Shown here piece after piece: positions 27,301 through 36,716 of a stretch of 64,000 bases of DNA. Position 1 is the stretch's first letter; the number at the start of each line of letters is the position of its first letter. The DNA is from an uncultured Prochlorococcus sp. (GTDB lineage: Bacteria > Cyanobacteriota > Cyanobacteriia > PCC-6307 > Cyanobiaceae): contig CACJAC010000001.1 of NCBI GenBank assembly GCA_902591275.1, positions 40,000-103,999 of the forward strand, read 5' to 3'. A program made the position numbers and the translations under genes. The notes under the pieces are model-generated. The model did not search any database, was not told the origin of the DNA, and worked only from the letters and a program-made list of their open reading frames with translations.

Positions 27301-28797
27301 TTATGGATGGAAACCAAAAATGGAATTGTTTCTTTTTTTAATTTCTTTTATGAAGGTACTGTTTTTTTCAGAGGCTGATCGTTCTGGATAAATTAAGTTA
27401 TTTATTTTTTTCTTTAGATTATGCTTGTCGTTTAAAAATAAGACTGATTTTTCTAGAACCTCAACCATAATTGAGACCGCAGTACTTGCTCCGGGAGATG
27501 CTCCTAACAAAGCAGATAATGATCCATCAGATGAATTCACAATCTCAGTTCCAAATTTCAAAGAGCCACCGCCTTCAGTTTTTTTAATTATTTGGACTCT
27601 TTGACCAGCATTCTTTAAATACCAATCAGAAGGATTAGCTGATGGCATCATATTCTTTAAATTCTCAACTCTTGAGTTATGGCTATTTAATGATTGTGAA
27701 ATTAGGTAATTAATTAAATCGTTGTTCTTGAAACCAACGTCTAACATAGAAAATATATTATTCTTTTTAATTGAACTAAATAAGTCAAAGTATGAACTTT
27801 GTTTTAAAAATTTCGTTGTAAATCCAGCAAAAGGTCCATATAAAAGAAGTTTTTTATTATCAATCCATCTGGTGTCTAGATGAGGTACAGACATTGGTGG
27901 CGATCCAATATCAGCTTTACCATAAACTTTTGAGTTATGTTTTTCTGTTAGATCTTTTTTCTCGCAAATAAGCCATTTCCCACTAACAGGAAATCCACCA
28001 TAACTTTTTGCTTCTGGAATTTTTGATTTTTGCAAATAATTAATTGTTTTTCCACCAGCACCAAGAAAAACATAGCCAGTTCTAATTGAATTTTTTCTAC
28101 CTTCAGAACTAATTTCTAATTCCCATTGTTTTTTATCAATTTTCTTTAAATCTATTAATTCTGTTTTGTATCTGATTTCAACATTTTTGTTTAAGGAAAC
28201 TAATGACAAATACTCTTTAGTTAAAGCCTCAAAATTAATATCAGTTCCTCTACCTATTCTGGTAGCAGCAATTTGAGTAGATGGATTTCTATCTTTTGTT
28301 ATTAGAGGAGCCCATGATGAAATTTCATCAAAAGATGTCGAAAATTCCATATCGATAAATTCAGGATTTTCGGTCATTTTCTGAAATCTTTTTTTTAAAA
28401 AAGAAATATTATCCTGACCAGAAACAAAGCTAATATGAGGAATAAATTTTAGAAACTTCTTAATATCAATTTTCCCTGCTTCATACAATGAGGCCCATAA
28501 AGACATGGATGTTTCAAAAGAACGATTTATTGAGAGCGCTTTATCTATTTTTAGATTTCCTTTTTCATCTAAAGGGGTATAGTTTAATTCGCAATTAGCC
28601 GCATGTCCTGTACCTGCATTATTAAAAGCGCCAGTACTTTCACTTCCTGGAGCATTTAACTTTTCTATAATAAGAAATTTTATATCTGGTAAAACTTCTG
28701 AAATTAGGAGGGCTAAAGTACTACTCATTATCCCTGCTCCTACTAAGACTGCATCAAAGTAGCTATTTTCATTAGTGGGATTTTTAGATGAAGTCAC
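27301..28797 (-). CDS. mqo: Malate:quinone oxidoreductase
   Basis: FAD-dependent membrane-associated enzyme that oxidises malate to oxaloacetate and reduces quinone, replacing NAD-malate dehydrogenase in picocyanobacteria. 498 aa. The N-terminal dinucleotide-binding motif is [11 protein letters not shown], followed by [21 protein letters not shown] in the family-specific form. The C-terminal [18 protein letters not shown] is typical. Start is GTG at 28797. It is divergent from nfuA across 70 bases. Confidence 0.96.
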   Translation of the reverse strand: MTSSKNPTNENSYFDAVLVGAGIMSSTLALLISEVLPDIKFLIIEKLNAPGSESTGAFNNAGTGHAANCELNYTPLDEKGNLKIDKALSINRSFETSMSLWASLYEAGKIDIKKFLKFIPHISFVSGQDNISFLKKRFQKMTENPEFIDMEFSTSFDEISSWAPLITKDRNPSTQIAATRIGRGTDINFEALTKEYLSLVSLNKNVEIRYKTELIDLKKIDKKQWELEISSEGRKNSIRTGYVFLGAGGKTINYLQKSKIPEAKSYGGFPVSGKWLICEKKDLTEKHNSKVYGKADIGSPPMSVPHLDTRWIDNKKLLLYGPFAGFTTKFLKQSSYFDLFSSIKKNNIFSMLDVGFKNNDLINYLISQSLNSHNSRVENLKNMMPSANPSDWYLKNAGQRVQIIKKTEGGGSLKFGTEIVNSSDGSLSALLGASPGASTAVSIMVEVLEKSVLFLNDKHNLKKKINNLIYPERSASEKNSTFIKEIKKRNNSIFGFHP

Positions 28798-28867
28798 AAC
28801 AGAAAATTATCTTTTTTGCAATTAATCAGATTTCTTTCTAGGCTTATTATAAAGTTAATCCAAAATT

Positions 28868-29113
28868 ATGAGTACTGAAACACTCTCGCTGACAAACGAA
28901 AATGTAGAAAAAGTCCTTGACGAGCTAAGACCTTTTTTAATTTCTGACGGAGGTAATGTAGAGATTGCAGAAATAGATGGTCCAATTGTCAAAGTCAGAC
29001 TTCAAGGAGCATGTGGTAGTTGCCCAAGTAGCACTATGACTCTCAAAATGGGTATTGAAAGAAAGTTAAAAGAAATGATTCCTGAAATAAGCGAAGTTGT
29101 TCAAGTTTTATAA
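28868..29113 (+). CDS. NifU-like iron-sulfur scaffold (NFU domain)
   Basis: 81-aa protein made of one NFU domain: [19 protein letters not shown] followed by [20 protein letters not shown] with the CxxC cluster ligands. In cyanobacteria this short protein is the main scaffold that builds [4Fe-4S] clusters for photosystem I and other targets. The symbol nfuA or nifU is used in different genomes, so I leave it empty. It stands alone and converges on the 85-aa membrane protein gene. Confidence 0.94.
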   Translation: MSTETLSLTNENVEKVLDELRPFLISDGGNVEIAEIDGPIVKVRLQGACGSCPSSTMTLKMGIERKLKEMIPEISEVVQVL

Positions 29114-29135
29114 AAATTTTTAACTGAAGTATATA

Positions 29136-29393
29136 TTATTTAGTTTTTAATTCCTTCAACAAAGATGATTCCATATCAAGGCAATCAATTGGAAGTCCTT
29201 GACCAATAGCGATTAAAAGCGGTGCAAGAATTCCTAAAGTAAAAACTAAATTTGATTGGCTTACATCATATTTACTCAAAGTAAAAGTTATTAAATAAAT
29301 AATTGAAAAATAAGCATGTAGTGAAAAAAATTCTTTTGGCTTTAACACTGGCCACCTTAAAGTATTTCCCAAGAAATATAAAAAACCTGTCAT
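29136..29393 (-). CDS. Small membrane protein, 85 aa
   Basis: Not recognised beyond being a small membrane protein of picocyanobacterial style. The segments RWPVLKPKEFFSLHAYFSIIYLI and LVFTLGILAPLLIAIGQGLPI, read in pieces, suggest two membrane spans with a basic, proline-containing N terminus. It ends with a charged tail (DMESSLLKELKTK). It is convergent with nfuA, 22 bases between stops. No function can be proposed. Confidence 0.65.
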   Translation of the reverse strand: MTGFLYFLGNTLRWPVLKPKEFFSLHAYFSIIYLITFTLSKYDVSQSNLVFTLGILAPLLIAIGQGLPIDCLDMESSLLKELKTK

Positions 29394-29543
29394 AAATAAA
29401 TAGTTACATGAAGACTAAACCAAATATAAACATAAACCTTTTTAGAGACTATTTATAAAAAAATTTACCTAAGATAATAATTAAAAAAACATTAAATCTT
29501 CGTTTCTATTTGTAATAGCTAGACATGCAGAAAAAAATACGCT

Positions 29544-29549
29544 TATAAT
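29544..29549 (+). promoter_or_regulatory. -10 box for the DUF4278 gene and its leader
   Basis: A perfect TATAAT stands about 26 bases before the conserved leader RNA, putting the start of transcription near 29556. A short stem-loop follows at once (GTAGC 29556-29560, GCTAC 29565-29569, then five T), so the transcript would begin in a hairpin. No clear -35 box. Confidence 0.6.
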
Positions 29550-29573
29550 AATATGGTAGCAATCGCTACTTTT

Positions 29574-29628
29574 TCGTTCACCCTCATTTGAGGGCGCAGT
29601 TCGAGTCATACCATGGAACGGGGGATGG
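29574..29628 (+). promoter_or_regulatory. Leader RNA resembling the glutamine-sensing downstream-peptide motif
   Basis: The leader can form P1 between CGTTC (29575-29579) and GAACG (29616-29620), enclosing a CCCTC-ATTT-GAGGG hairpin (29581-29594) and a conserved-looking joining segment CGCAG. CCAT (29611-29614) could also pair with ATGG (29625-29628) as a pseudoknot. This layout, the CGTTCACC start and the position before a short reading frame match what I recall of the downstream-peptide and glnA RNAs of marine cyanobacteria, which bind L-glutamine. Structure was drawn by eye; ligand binding is inferred. Confidence 0.6.
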
Positions 29629-29648
29629 CCGTGTTGTCACATCGAAAC

Positions 29649-29822
29649 ATGACTACTTTAACTTACAGAGGTAAAAACTACGTTCAAAACAAAGAAGCTG
29701 CTAAAAAGCAACTTGTTGAACTTACCTACAGAAGAAACGTATACACCAATAGAATGGATGACGCTTCTTCAAGTAATGAAAAAGCAGAATTAAATTATAG
29801 AGGTGTTAATTACACTAAATAA
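29649..29822 (+). CDS. DUF4278 small protein, 57 aa
   Basis: The protein is three copies of one short motif: LTYRGKNY at residues 4-11, LTYRRNVY at 25-32 and LNYRGVNY at 48-55, joined by polar linkers. This is the DUF4278 pattern common in marine cyanobacteria; function unknown. I choose ATG 29649 because the motif begins right after it; an in-frame ATG at 29613 lies inside the leader stem. It has its own promoter, the putative glutamine-sensing leader and a strong terminator, so it is a single-gene, nitrogen-status-controlled unit if the leader call is right. Confidence 0.85.
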   Translation: MTTLTYRGKNYVQNKEAAKKQLVELTYRRNVYTNRMDDASSSNEKAELNYRGVNYTK

Positions 29823-29840
29823 TTTAATTAAACAAATTAA

Positions 29841-29867
29841 AAGCCCCTTTTCAGGGGCTTTTTTTTT
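29841..29867 (+). terminator. Intrinsic terminator after the DUF4278 gene
   Basis: Perfect 8-bp stem (29841-29848 with 29853-29860), 4-base loop, then a run of T to 29867. It is the strongest terminator in the window. Confidence 0.93.
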
Positions 29868-29899
29868 GGGCTATATTTATCGTGAGTCCTTTAAAAAAT

Positions 29900-30694
29900 A
29901 TGTCTGAAAGTTGCTGTAATACAAGCACATCTAATAAAGCATCTAATCAATTCGATCATAAAGATGCGATTCAAGAAAGATATGGTTCCGCCGCACTAGA
30001 AAAAGAAAGTTGTCTTTGTACACCAGTTGGGTTTAATCCCGTTTTACTTGAAGCAATTCCTCAAGAGGTTATAGAAAGAGACTATGGATGTGGGGATCCA
30101 ACTAAATATGTTCAAAAAAATGATATAGTCTTAGATCTTGGAAGTGGTAGCGGCAAAAATGCTTTTATTTGTGCCCAAATTGTTGGGAAAGAAGGGAAAG
30201 TTATTGGAGTTGATCAGAATCCTGATATGCTTTCTTTATCTAGATCAGCCTCTAAAGAAGTTACAAAAAATATAGGTTTCAACAATACAGAATTTCTAGA
30301 AGGTTCAATTGAAAAACTTGATGAATTAGATAAAGATTTAAGTCCATTAATCGCCGACAAATCAGTTGATATTATTTTAAGTAATTGCGTTTTAAACTTG
30401 GTAAGTCCAGAATCTAGAAATAACCTCCTAAGAAATATAAAAAGAGTTTTAAACGATAATGGAAGAATTGCTATTAGCGATATTGTCTCTAACAAAAAAG
30501 TTCCTTTAAGATTGCAAAATGATCATGATCTATGGACAGGATGTATTAGTGGAGCATGGTATGAACCAGACTTTATAAGTGACTTTAAAGAACTAGGATT
30601 TAAAAATTTAGAATTTGCAGAAAGGAGTGCTGAACCTTGGAAAGTAATTGAGGATATAGAATTTAGAACAGTAACTTTAGTAGGCAATATTTAA
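29900..30694 (+). CDS. ArsM-like SAM methyltransferase
   Basis: 264 aa from ATG 29900; a GTG at 29882 would add six residues. The fold is a class I methyltransferase (DLGSGSGKNAFICAQ, GVDQNPDML). Cysteines match arsenite methyltransferases: SCLC near residue 40, YGCGDP, SNCVLNL and WTGCISGA. ArsM methylates As(III), a common trait of marine cyanobacteria facing arsenate at low phosphate. The CC at residues 5-6 and the missing arsenic operon nearby are worth noting. The enzyme could methylate another substrate, but the Cys set favours arsenic. Confidence 0.78.
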   Translation: MSESCCNTSTSNKASNQFDHKDAIQERYGSAALEKESCLCTPVGFNPVLLEAIPQEVIERDYGCGDPTKYVQKNDIVLDLGSGSGKNAFICAQIVGKEGKVIGVDQNPDMLSLSRSASKEVTKNIGFNNTEFLEGSIEKLDELDKDLSPLIADKSVDIILSNCVLNLVSPESRNNLLRNIKRVLNDNGRIAISDIVSNKKVPLRLQNDHDLWTGCISGAWYEPDFISDFKELGFKNLEFAERSAEPWKVIEDIEFRTVTLVGNI

Positions 30695-30730
30695 AAAATT
30701 CAAGAGTTTAAAAATATAACTTAAATTTTC

Positions 30731-31912
30731 ATGAGAAATAATCTAAGAGATCAAATACCAGCATTAAAAAATAAGTATTATTTCAACTATGGAGGTCAAG
30801 GACCATTACCAAAATCTTCTTTAGAAGCCATAGTTAAAACGTGGGAAATTATCCAAGATTTAGGACCATTTACTAACAATATGTGGCCTTTTATTTACAA
30901 AGAAATATTGACCACAAAAAGGCTCATTGCACAAAAATTAGGTGTAAATTCAAAGAATGTAGCTTTAACCGAGAATATCTCTTCCGGTATGATTTTGCCC
31001 TTTTGGGGAATAAAAGTAGAAGAGGGAGAAGAGCTATTAATAAGTGACTGTGAACATCCTGGAATAGTGGCTGCAAGTCGAGAATTTTGCAGAAGAAATA
31101 AATTAATATTCAAAATTTTGCCGATCCAAAAATTTAAAAATCTAAACGACGAAAATATAATTTTAGAGATTTTGAAAAATCTAAATAGTAAGACTAAGAT
31201 ACTAATTATTTCTCATATCTTATGGAACTTTGGATATAAAATTCCTTTAAAACAAATTTCTATCGAATTAAAAAATAATCGAGCAGATTCTTATTTACTT
31301 GTTGATGGTGCTCAAACCTTTGGGCACATAAATATTGAAAAAGAAGTTTTTTATTCTGATTTATATTCAATAACTTCTCATAAATGGGCATGTGGACCAG
31401 AAGGACTTGGAGCCATTTATGTCTCAAATAGATTTATTCATGAAACAGATCCAACAATAATTGGTTGGAAATCATTAAAAAAAGAACAAGGCATTTATGA
31501 GCCTTCAGATAATCTTTTTCATGATGATGCAAGGAAGTTTGAAGTAGCTACATCTTGCATCCCTTTACTTGCAGGGCTTCGTAATTCTATATATCTTTTG
31601 GATAAAGACTGCAATGAAAAAGAAAAAAGCGAAAATATCAAAAGATTAAGTGAGAAACTTTGGGATGAATTAAATCAATTAAAGGGTGTTGAATTAGTTT
31701 TAGAAAAAAAGTACTTAAATGGGATAGTTAGTTTTAATATCGAAAATATTAAAGATAAGGATAAATTTGTAAATAAACTTGGAGAAAAGAAAATTTGGAT
31801 TAGAGTTTTAGAAGATCCAAAATGGTTTAGAGCATGCGTACATCAAATGACTACAGAAGCTGAGATTAATTTACTTTCTGAAGAAATTAAAAAATTACCA
31901 GGGTATTTCTGA
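30731..31912 (+). CDS. Class V aminotransferase / cysteine-desulfurase-like PLP enzyme
   Basis: 393 aa, fold type I. Seen are the YFNYGGQGPLPKSS N terminus, LLVDGAQTFGHI (PLP Asp) and the Schiff-base Lys in SITSHKWACGPEG. It resembles the isopenicillin-N-epimerase and SufS-like group, not the housekeeping NifS. No Cys-containing desulfurase loop is evident, so desulfurase activity is doubtful. It follows the ArsM-like gene by 36 bases, and the two may be co-transcribed. The 3' end overlaps the convergent SDR gene by 18 bases. Substrate unknown. Confidence 0.83.
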   Translation: MRNNLRDQIPALKNKYYFNYGGQGPLPKSSLEAIVKTWEIIQDLGPFTNNMWPFIYKEILTTKRLIAQKLGVNSKNVALTENISSGMILPFWGIKVEEGEELLISDCEHPGIVAASREFCRRNKLIFKILPIQKFKNLNDENIILEILKNLNSKTKILIISHILWNFGYKIPLKQISIELKNNRADSYLLVDGAQTFGHINIEKEVFYSDLYSITSHKWACGPEGLGAIYVSNRFIHETDPTIIGWKSLKKEQGIYEPSDNLFHDDARKFEVATSCIPLLAGLRNSIYLLDKDCNEKEKSENIKRLSEKLWDELNQLKGVELVLEKKYLNGIVSFNIENIKDKDKFVNKLGEKKIWIRVLEDPKWFRACVHQMTTEAEINLLSEEIKKLPGYF

Positions 31913-32599
31913 GCTATCCCAAGCAATAAATTTTCCAGTACATTCCGGGGATTGATTTTTAATAATATTGATCAAAAATTGGGAGGATTTTTCTTTACTA
32001 AATAATTTATGTTCTGGCACAAATTTATGAAAAGGTCTAGATAAATCAGTATCCACTGTTCCTGGATGAAGCAATGTGATAGTAGCCTTTGGGAAACGTC
32101 TAGCCCATTCAATACTTAGAGATTTAAAAAACTGATTTTGCGCAGATTTTGCAGCTCTATATGAATACCAACCTCCAGTTTGATTATCTCCAATACTACC
32201 AACTCTTGCACTTATACTTGCAAAATTAAAATCCAAATCTTTTGGTATAAATTCTTCAATCGCTTTAGCTAATAAAATAGGAGAAAAGGCGTTTATTGAA
32301 AAACTTTCCATCATATTTTTTTTATCAAGATGTTGTAATCTTTTTTCTGGTTGAAGAGAATCACTATGAAGTCTACCTGTAGCATTAACAACTAGCCTTA
32401 ATTTTGAAGGCTGATTTGATATTTTATTTTTCAACTGCAAAAGGGATTGTGAATCCTCTATATCTAATTCCCAAAAAGAATTAAATTCACTTTTTCTTCC
32501 GCACAAAACAACTTCTAAATCTTTTTCACTTTCACTCAGATCTTTAGCTATTTGGGTTCCAATTCCACCTGCGCCTACAACTAAGGCTAAGCCTTTCAT
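31895..32599 (-). CDS. Short-chain dehydrogenase/reductase
   Basis: 234 aa with a Rossmann fold. The N-terminal GAGGIGTQIAKDL is a variant of the TGxxxGIG motif, and the active-site Tyr-Lys is in YSYRAAKSAQNQF with the Ser in ASISARVGSIGDN. NPGTVDTDLS is seen as LHPGTVDTDLSRPF. The sequence looks like the csgA/C-factor type of SDR from bacteria. Substrate unknown. Convergent with the class V aminotransferase. Confidence 0.85.
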   Translation of the reverse strand: MKGLALVVGAGGIGTQIAKDLSESEKDLEVVLCGRKSEFNSFWELDIEDSQSLLQLKNKISNQPSKLRLVVNATGRLHSDSLQPEKRLQHLDKKNMMESFSINAFSPILLAKAIEEFIPKDLDFNFASISARVGSIGDNQTGGWYSYRAAKSAQNQFFKSLSIEWARRFPKATITLLHPGTVDTDLSRPFHKFVPEHKLFSKEKSSQFLINIIKNQSPECTGKFIAWDSSEIPW

Positions 32600-32680
32600 T
32601 TTATTAAAAATAACTCAATCAATTCTAAGAAACTTTTCCTGTGATTTGCGTAAAGATCTTTCTTAATTGATTAGGGAATT

Positions 32681-34216
32681 TTATTGAGATTTTCTTTTTT
32701 CTTTTAATAATTTATAAGCTATTTTTCTATCATCAAAATTAATAACTTTATCATTGAGAATTTGGTAGTCTTCATGTCCTTTTCCTGCAATTAAAACAAT
32801 ATCTTCTTTATTGGCAAATTTAATAGATTCATTTATTGCTTTAAATCTATCAATCTCAATTGTTATTTTTTCTCTTTTTTTTATACCCATCAAAATATCA
32901 TTTACTATCTTTTGGGGTTCTTCTGATCTTGGATTATCTGAAGTTATAAAAAGTTGATCAGAAAACTCTTCAGCTATTGATCCCATTAAAGGCCTTTTAC
33001 CAAGATCTCGATCTCCTCCACAGCCAAAAACAGTAATGAGTTTTCCCTTACAAAGTTTTTTAATTGATTGCAAAACTTTTTTTAATCCATCAGGAGTGTG
33101 GGCATAATCAACAATTACTGTTGGGAGTGATCTTGAAACGTCATCATTATCAATTTCTATTTTCTCCATTCGCCCAGGAGCGCCAGGGAAAGATCGTATT
33201 AACTTTGATAGATCTTTTAAAGAAAAATTAAGTTTATACAAAATTGTTATTGCTTGAATCGCATTCATTAAATTAAATTCTCCAACGAGTGGAACAAAAA
33301 GTTGAATTTTTTCCTTGGGTGTATGAAAAATGCAGGTTGAGCCATTTTCAGTGAATTTTTTATCTGTTACGAAAAAAAAATCATCATTTTCAAATTCACT
33401 TTCAGTAATCTTTGTAGACACTAATGAAGATCTTTTTTTAAGATCAGAAGATAATTTAGATATCCAAGGGTCATCGTGATTTAATACAGAAATTCCATCC
33501 TTTTCTATTAAATAAGGAGGGAAAAACAATTTTCTTTTTGTTTGAAAATAAGATTCCATATCTGAGTGATAATCAAGATGATCTTGAGTTAAATTAGTAA
33601 AAATAGCCGCCTCAAATTCGCATCCTGATATCCTCTTTTGAGCAATAGAATGAGAACTTACCTCTAATATCGCGAATTCAGATTTTGCCTCAACAGCAGC
33701 ATTTAATTTCTTTTGAAGTTTATCGGCGAAATCAGTTGTATGAGAAGCCACTTCTGAGAAGCCAGGCCATCTATTAAACAAGGTCCCAAATAATGCAGTC
33801 TTTTTCCCTAATTTTTTTAAAAGATGTTCCAATAAGAAAGTAATTGTCGTTTTTCCATTTGTACCAGTAACACCAATAAGTTTAAGTTTTCTTGAAGGCC
33901 TATTCCAAAACTCAGCTACAATTTGACCAAAAATATAATCTAAGTTATCCTCAATAACCAAAATCCTTTCTCGATCAATAGATCCAATTTTCTCTTTTGC
34001 AGCAGACCCAATAATGGCAGCCTCCGCACCATTTTTAATTGCCTCAATGCAAAATTTTCCTCCATCAACATTTAAACCAGGCATTCCTAAAAATAAAGTT
34101 CCTTTTTGTACTTCTTTAGAGTTAAAAGAAATATTATTAATTTCTTGATCGATAAGATTTAACGAAGGAATAATTCCTACCAAATCTAAAAGTTTAAATA
34201 ATTTTATAGATCTCAT
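32681..34216 (-). CDS. murE: UDP-N-acetylmuramoyl-tripeptide synthetase
   Basis: Adds meso-diaminopimelate to UDP-MurNAc-dipeptide in the cytoplasm. 511 aa: substrate domain, then the ATP-binding GVTGTNGKTTI near residue 117, the carbamylated-Lys region and the C-terminal ligase domain. The DNPR motif (TSDNPRSEEP) in the last domain specifies meso-DAP. It begins a run with the glutaredoxin-like and yidD genes immediately upstream on the same strand, spaced by 9 and 4 bases. Confidence 0.97.
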   Translation of the reverse strand: MRSIKLFKLLDLVGIIPSLNLIDQEINNISFNSKEVQKGTLFLGMPGLNVDGGKFCIEAIKNGAEAAIIGSAAKEKIGSIDRERILVIEDNLDYIFGQIVAEFWNRPSRKLKLIGVTGTNGKTTITFLLEHLLKKLGKKTALFGTLFNRWPGFSEVASHTTDFADKLQKKLNAAVEAKSEFAILEVSSHSIAQKRISGCEFEAAIFTNLTQDHLDYHSDMESYFQTKRKLFFPPYLIEKDGISVLNHDDPWISKLSSDLKKRSSLVSTKITESEFENDDFFFVTDKKFTENGSTCIFHTPKEKIQLFVPLVGEFNLMNAIQAITILYKLNFSLKDLSKLIRSFPGAPGRMEKIEIDNDDVSRSLPTVIVDYAHTPDGLKKVLQSIKKLCKGKLITVFGCGGDRDLGKRPLMGSIAEEFSDQLFITSDNPRSEEPQKIVNDILMGIKKREKITIEIDRFKAINESIKFANKEDIVLIAGKGHEDYQILNDKVINFDDRKIAYKLLKEKRKSQ

Positions 34217-34225
34217 ATAAAAAGA

Positions 34226-34528
34226 TTATTTCTCCAGAATGGTACTAATATTTTTTTGAAACCAATTCTTTAATTGATCATCTTTTAATCTTGGAGAAAT
34301 GCGAGGCAATTCTATGATCTCCTCGGAACTAATCCTTTCAACAGCAATTACAGGTACTTCATAATCATATTTTTTATATTTATCTTTATATAAATCGACC
34401 CTATCAATATCAATTTCTTTAAGCTCCTCTAGATTAGGGAATAACTCATTAAGACTTATTTTTGCCAGTTTGTTTTTTAATGAATCACAAAGGCAACATC
34501 CCTGCCTAACAAAAATAACTATTTTCAT
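34226..34528 (-). CDS. Glutaredoxin-like protein (DUF836)
   Basis: 100 aa. The N terminus IVIFVRQGCCLCDSLKNKL has the CxxC-like active site of the DUF836/NrdH-related glutaredoxin-like family, and the rest continues as a thioredoxin fold with a cis-Pro in VPVIAVE. It likely acts in thiol redox balance; target unknown. It lies between yidD and murE on the same strand. Confidence 0.85.
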   Translation of the reverse strand: MKIVIFVRQGCCLCDSLKNKLAKISLNELFPNLEELKEIDIDRVDLYKDKYKKYDYEVPVIAVERISSEEIIELPRISPRLKDDQLKNWFQKNISTILEK

Positions 34529-34532
34529 TCAT

Positions 34533-34769
34533 TTAGTCAGGCACAGGGTCACATCCACAGGGAGTTAAAGGATGACATCTACTTAATCTTTTTAAAGTTA
34601 ACCACCCTCCCTTCCAAGGACCATGTCTTGTAATTGCCTCATATCCATAAGAGCTGCAACTTGGAATAAATCTGCATCTTGGTCCAAAAAAAGGAGAAAA
34701 CCACTTTTGATAAAACGAAATCGTAAAAAGAAGTATAGATGTAATTGATTTATTAATAGTTTTGAACAC
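34533..34769 (-). CDS. yidD: Membrane protein insertion efficiency factor
   Basis: 78 aa. [20 protein letters not shown] and [15 protein letters not shown], read in pieces, are the YidD signature with its conserved Cys and Arg residues. The N terminus is amphipathic and should lie on the inner face of the membrane. YidD helps YidC and SecYEG insert membrane proteins. Start is GTG at 34769. It is the first gene of the yidD-DUF836-murE run and is divergent from rpsD across 95 bases. Confidence 0.95.
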   Translation of the reverse strand: MFKTINKSITSILLFTISFYQKWFSPFFGPRCRFIPSCSSYGYEAITRHGPWKGGWLTLKRLSRCHPLTPCGCDPVPD

Positions 34770-34864
34770 TTTAATGATGTAAAATAATATTTCCAGTAGT
34801 AATTAGTTTAGTTGAATTTAATCAATTATCCAATTTATTGCAATTTTCTATTTAATTTAAAATT

Positions 34865-35473
34865 ATGTCAAGATACCGCGGCCCCAGATTAAGGGTTACG
34901 CGTCGCTTGGGAGATCTACCAGGTCTCACTAGGAAAGCTTCAAAGAAGTCTAATCCTCCAGGTCAGCACGGCCAAGCCCGTCGCAAGCGATCAGAATATG
35001 CAATTCGTCTAGAAGAAAAGCAAAAACTTAGGTTTAATTATGGAGTTTCTGAAAAACAACTAGTACGTTATGTGAAAAAAGCTAGAGCTCAAGAAGGATC
35101 TACAGGTACTAACTTACTAAGACTTTTAGAAAACAGACTTGATAATGTTTGTTTTAGATTAGGTTTTGGAGGTACCATTCCAGGCTCAAGACAATTAGTA
35201 AATCATGGCCATGTAACCGTTAATGGAAAGGTTCTTGATATTGCTGGTTATCAATGCAAATCAGGCGATGTAATCGGAATTAAAGAAAACAAAGCAAGCA
35301 AGAAACTTGTAGAAGGTAATATAGAATTCCCTGGATTAGCAAATGTCCCACCTCATCTTGATTTAGACAAGCCTAAATTAACGGGAAAAATAAATGGGAA
35401 ATGCGATAGAGAGTGGGTGGCTCTTGAAATAAACGAACTGCTAGTTGTTGAATATTATTCAAGAAAAGTTTAA
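34865..35473 (+). CDS. rpsD: 30S ribosomal protein S4
   Basis: 202 aa, normal length. The N terminus [16 protein letters not shown] and the S4 RNA-binding domain ([14 protein letters not shown] and [12 protein letters not shown]) are clear. It assembles first on 16S rRNA and in many bacteria represses its own operon. Here it is monocistronic, far from the main ribosomal operon, with a 3' stem-loop. No zinc-binding Cys set is present, so it is the zinc-free form. Confidence 0.98.
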   Translation: MSRYRGPRLRVTRRLGDLPGLTRKASKKSNPPGQHGQARRKRSEYAIRLEEKQKLRFNYGVSEKQLVRYVKKARAQEGSTGTNLLRLLENRLDNVCFRLGFGGTIPGSRQLVNHGHVTVNGKVLDIAGYQCKSGDVIGIKENKASKKLVEGNIEFPGLANVPPHLDLDKPKLTGKINGKCDREWVALEINELLVVEYYSRKV

Positions 35474-35493
35474 TAATACTTTTCTTTGGATTA

Positions 35494-35530
35494 TTAAATC
35501 TCTCATTTTTTAAAAGAGAGATTTAATTTA
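35494..35530 (+). terminator. Terminator-like stem-loop after rpsD
   Basis: 11-bp perfect stem, 35494-35504 with 35516-35526, with an 11-base loop, followed by a T-rich segment. Position 20 bases after the rpsD stop fits a terminator, although the stem is mostly A-T outside its CTCTC core. Confidence 0.7.
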
Positions 35531-35549
35531 ATTCTTATTTTTAAAAATA

Positions 35550-36713
35550 ATGGGAAATAAGGAAAATAATATAGAAAAGCCAGGTTTTAAGACCTTATCT
35601 ATTCACCATGGGGAAACATTTGCAGAAGAAACTGGATGCGTTATGCCTCCTATTTTTTCTACATCTACTTTCAAACATGGAAATAAAGATAATTTCGACT
35701 ACACCAGATCAGGCAATCCAAACTTTAGAATTCTAGAAAACATCCTTAAATCAATAGAGGATTCTAAATACTGTACAGTTTTTGGATCTGGAATTAGCGC
35801 GGTAACTGCAATTTCATCAACACTAAAATCAGGTGACAAGATACTCTGCGAGTCAAATCTCTATGGTTGTACAGTGAGGATGTTCGAAAAAATTTTCAAA
35901 AAATTTGGACTAGAAGTTTTATACACAGATTTTACAAACGAAAATAATATCAAAAAGATTTCAAACTTCGAGCCAACCATGATATGGCTAGAAAGTCCAA
36001 CTAATCCACTTTTGAAGGTACTTGATATTAAGGCGATTTGTGATGAAGCAAATAAACTCGAAATACCAGTAGTTCTAGACAACACATTTTCTACAGCGCT
36101 TATTCAAAAACCATTGGACCTTGGTGCAACACTATCGGTTGTAAGCACCACAAAATTCATTAATGGACATAGTGACGCACTTGGCGGAGCAGTACTTACA
36201 AATAATGAGGACTGGAATAGTAAAATGCTTTTCTCTCAAAAAGCTCTCGGGCTTCAACCATCTCCTTTTGATTGTTGGCTCATTACGAGAGGAGTAAAAA
36301 CTCTTCCTTTAAGAATTGAACAACAAACTAAAAGTGCAGAATTTATTTCTGAAGAATTAGGTAAACATAAAATAATAAGCAAAGTAATTTACCCTTTTAA
36401 TCAAGAACATCCACAATTCAATTTAGCAAAATCGCAAATGAAATCTGGAGGTTCAATGATCACCCTAAAATTAAATTTAAATAAAGAGAATACTTTTAAA
36501 TTTTGCAAATCTCTCAAATATTTCTCTCTAGCAGAAAGCCTTGGAGGAGTTGAAAGTTTAATTTGTCACCCTGCAACGATGACTCATGCTTCTGTTGATG
36601 ACAAAACAAAAAATCTACTAGGGATAGATGATGCTCTTGTCAGATTATCAATTGGATGTGAAGATACAAACGATTTAATCTCGGATATTTTATTTGCTTT
36701 AAATAAATTCTGA
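35550..36713 (+). CDS. Cystathionine gamma-synthase/beta-lyase family PLP enzyme
   Basis: 387 aa, Cys/Met metabolism family. The N-terminal TLSIHHGETFAEETG, the PLP-contacting YTRSGNPNFRILE, the aspartate region VLDNTFSTA and the Schiff-base Lys in VSTTKFINGHSDALGG are present. It may act as gamma-synthase or beta-lyase in methionine synthesis; sequence alone does not decide. It is followed after 3 bases by a second, longer family member and then cysK, a sulfur amino-acid cluster. Confidence 0.88.
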   Translation: MGNKENNIEKPGFKTLSIHHGETFAEETGCVMPPIFSTSTFKHGNKDNFDYTRSGNPNFRILENILKSIEDSKYCTVFGSGISAVTAISSTLKSGDKILCESNLYGCTVRMFEKIFKKFGLEVLYTDFTNENNIKKISNFEPTMIWLESPTNPLLKVLDIKAICDEANKLEIPVVLDNTFSTALIQKPLDLGATLSVVSTTKFINGHSDALGGAVLTNNEDWNSKMLFSQKALGLQPSPFDCWLITRGVKTLPLRIEQQTKSAEFISEELGKHKIISKVIYPFNQEHPQFNLAKSQMKSGGSMITLKLNLNKENTFKFCKSLKYFSLAESLGGVESLICHPATMTHASVDDKTKNLLGIDDALVRLSIGCEDTNDLISDILFALNKF

Positions 36714-36716
36714 AAA

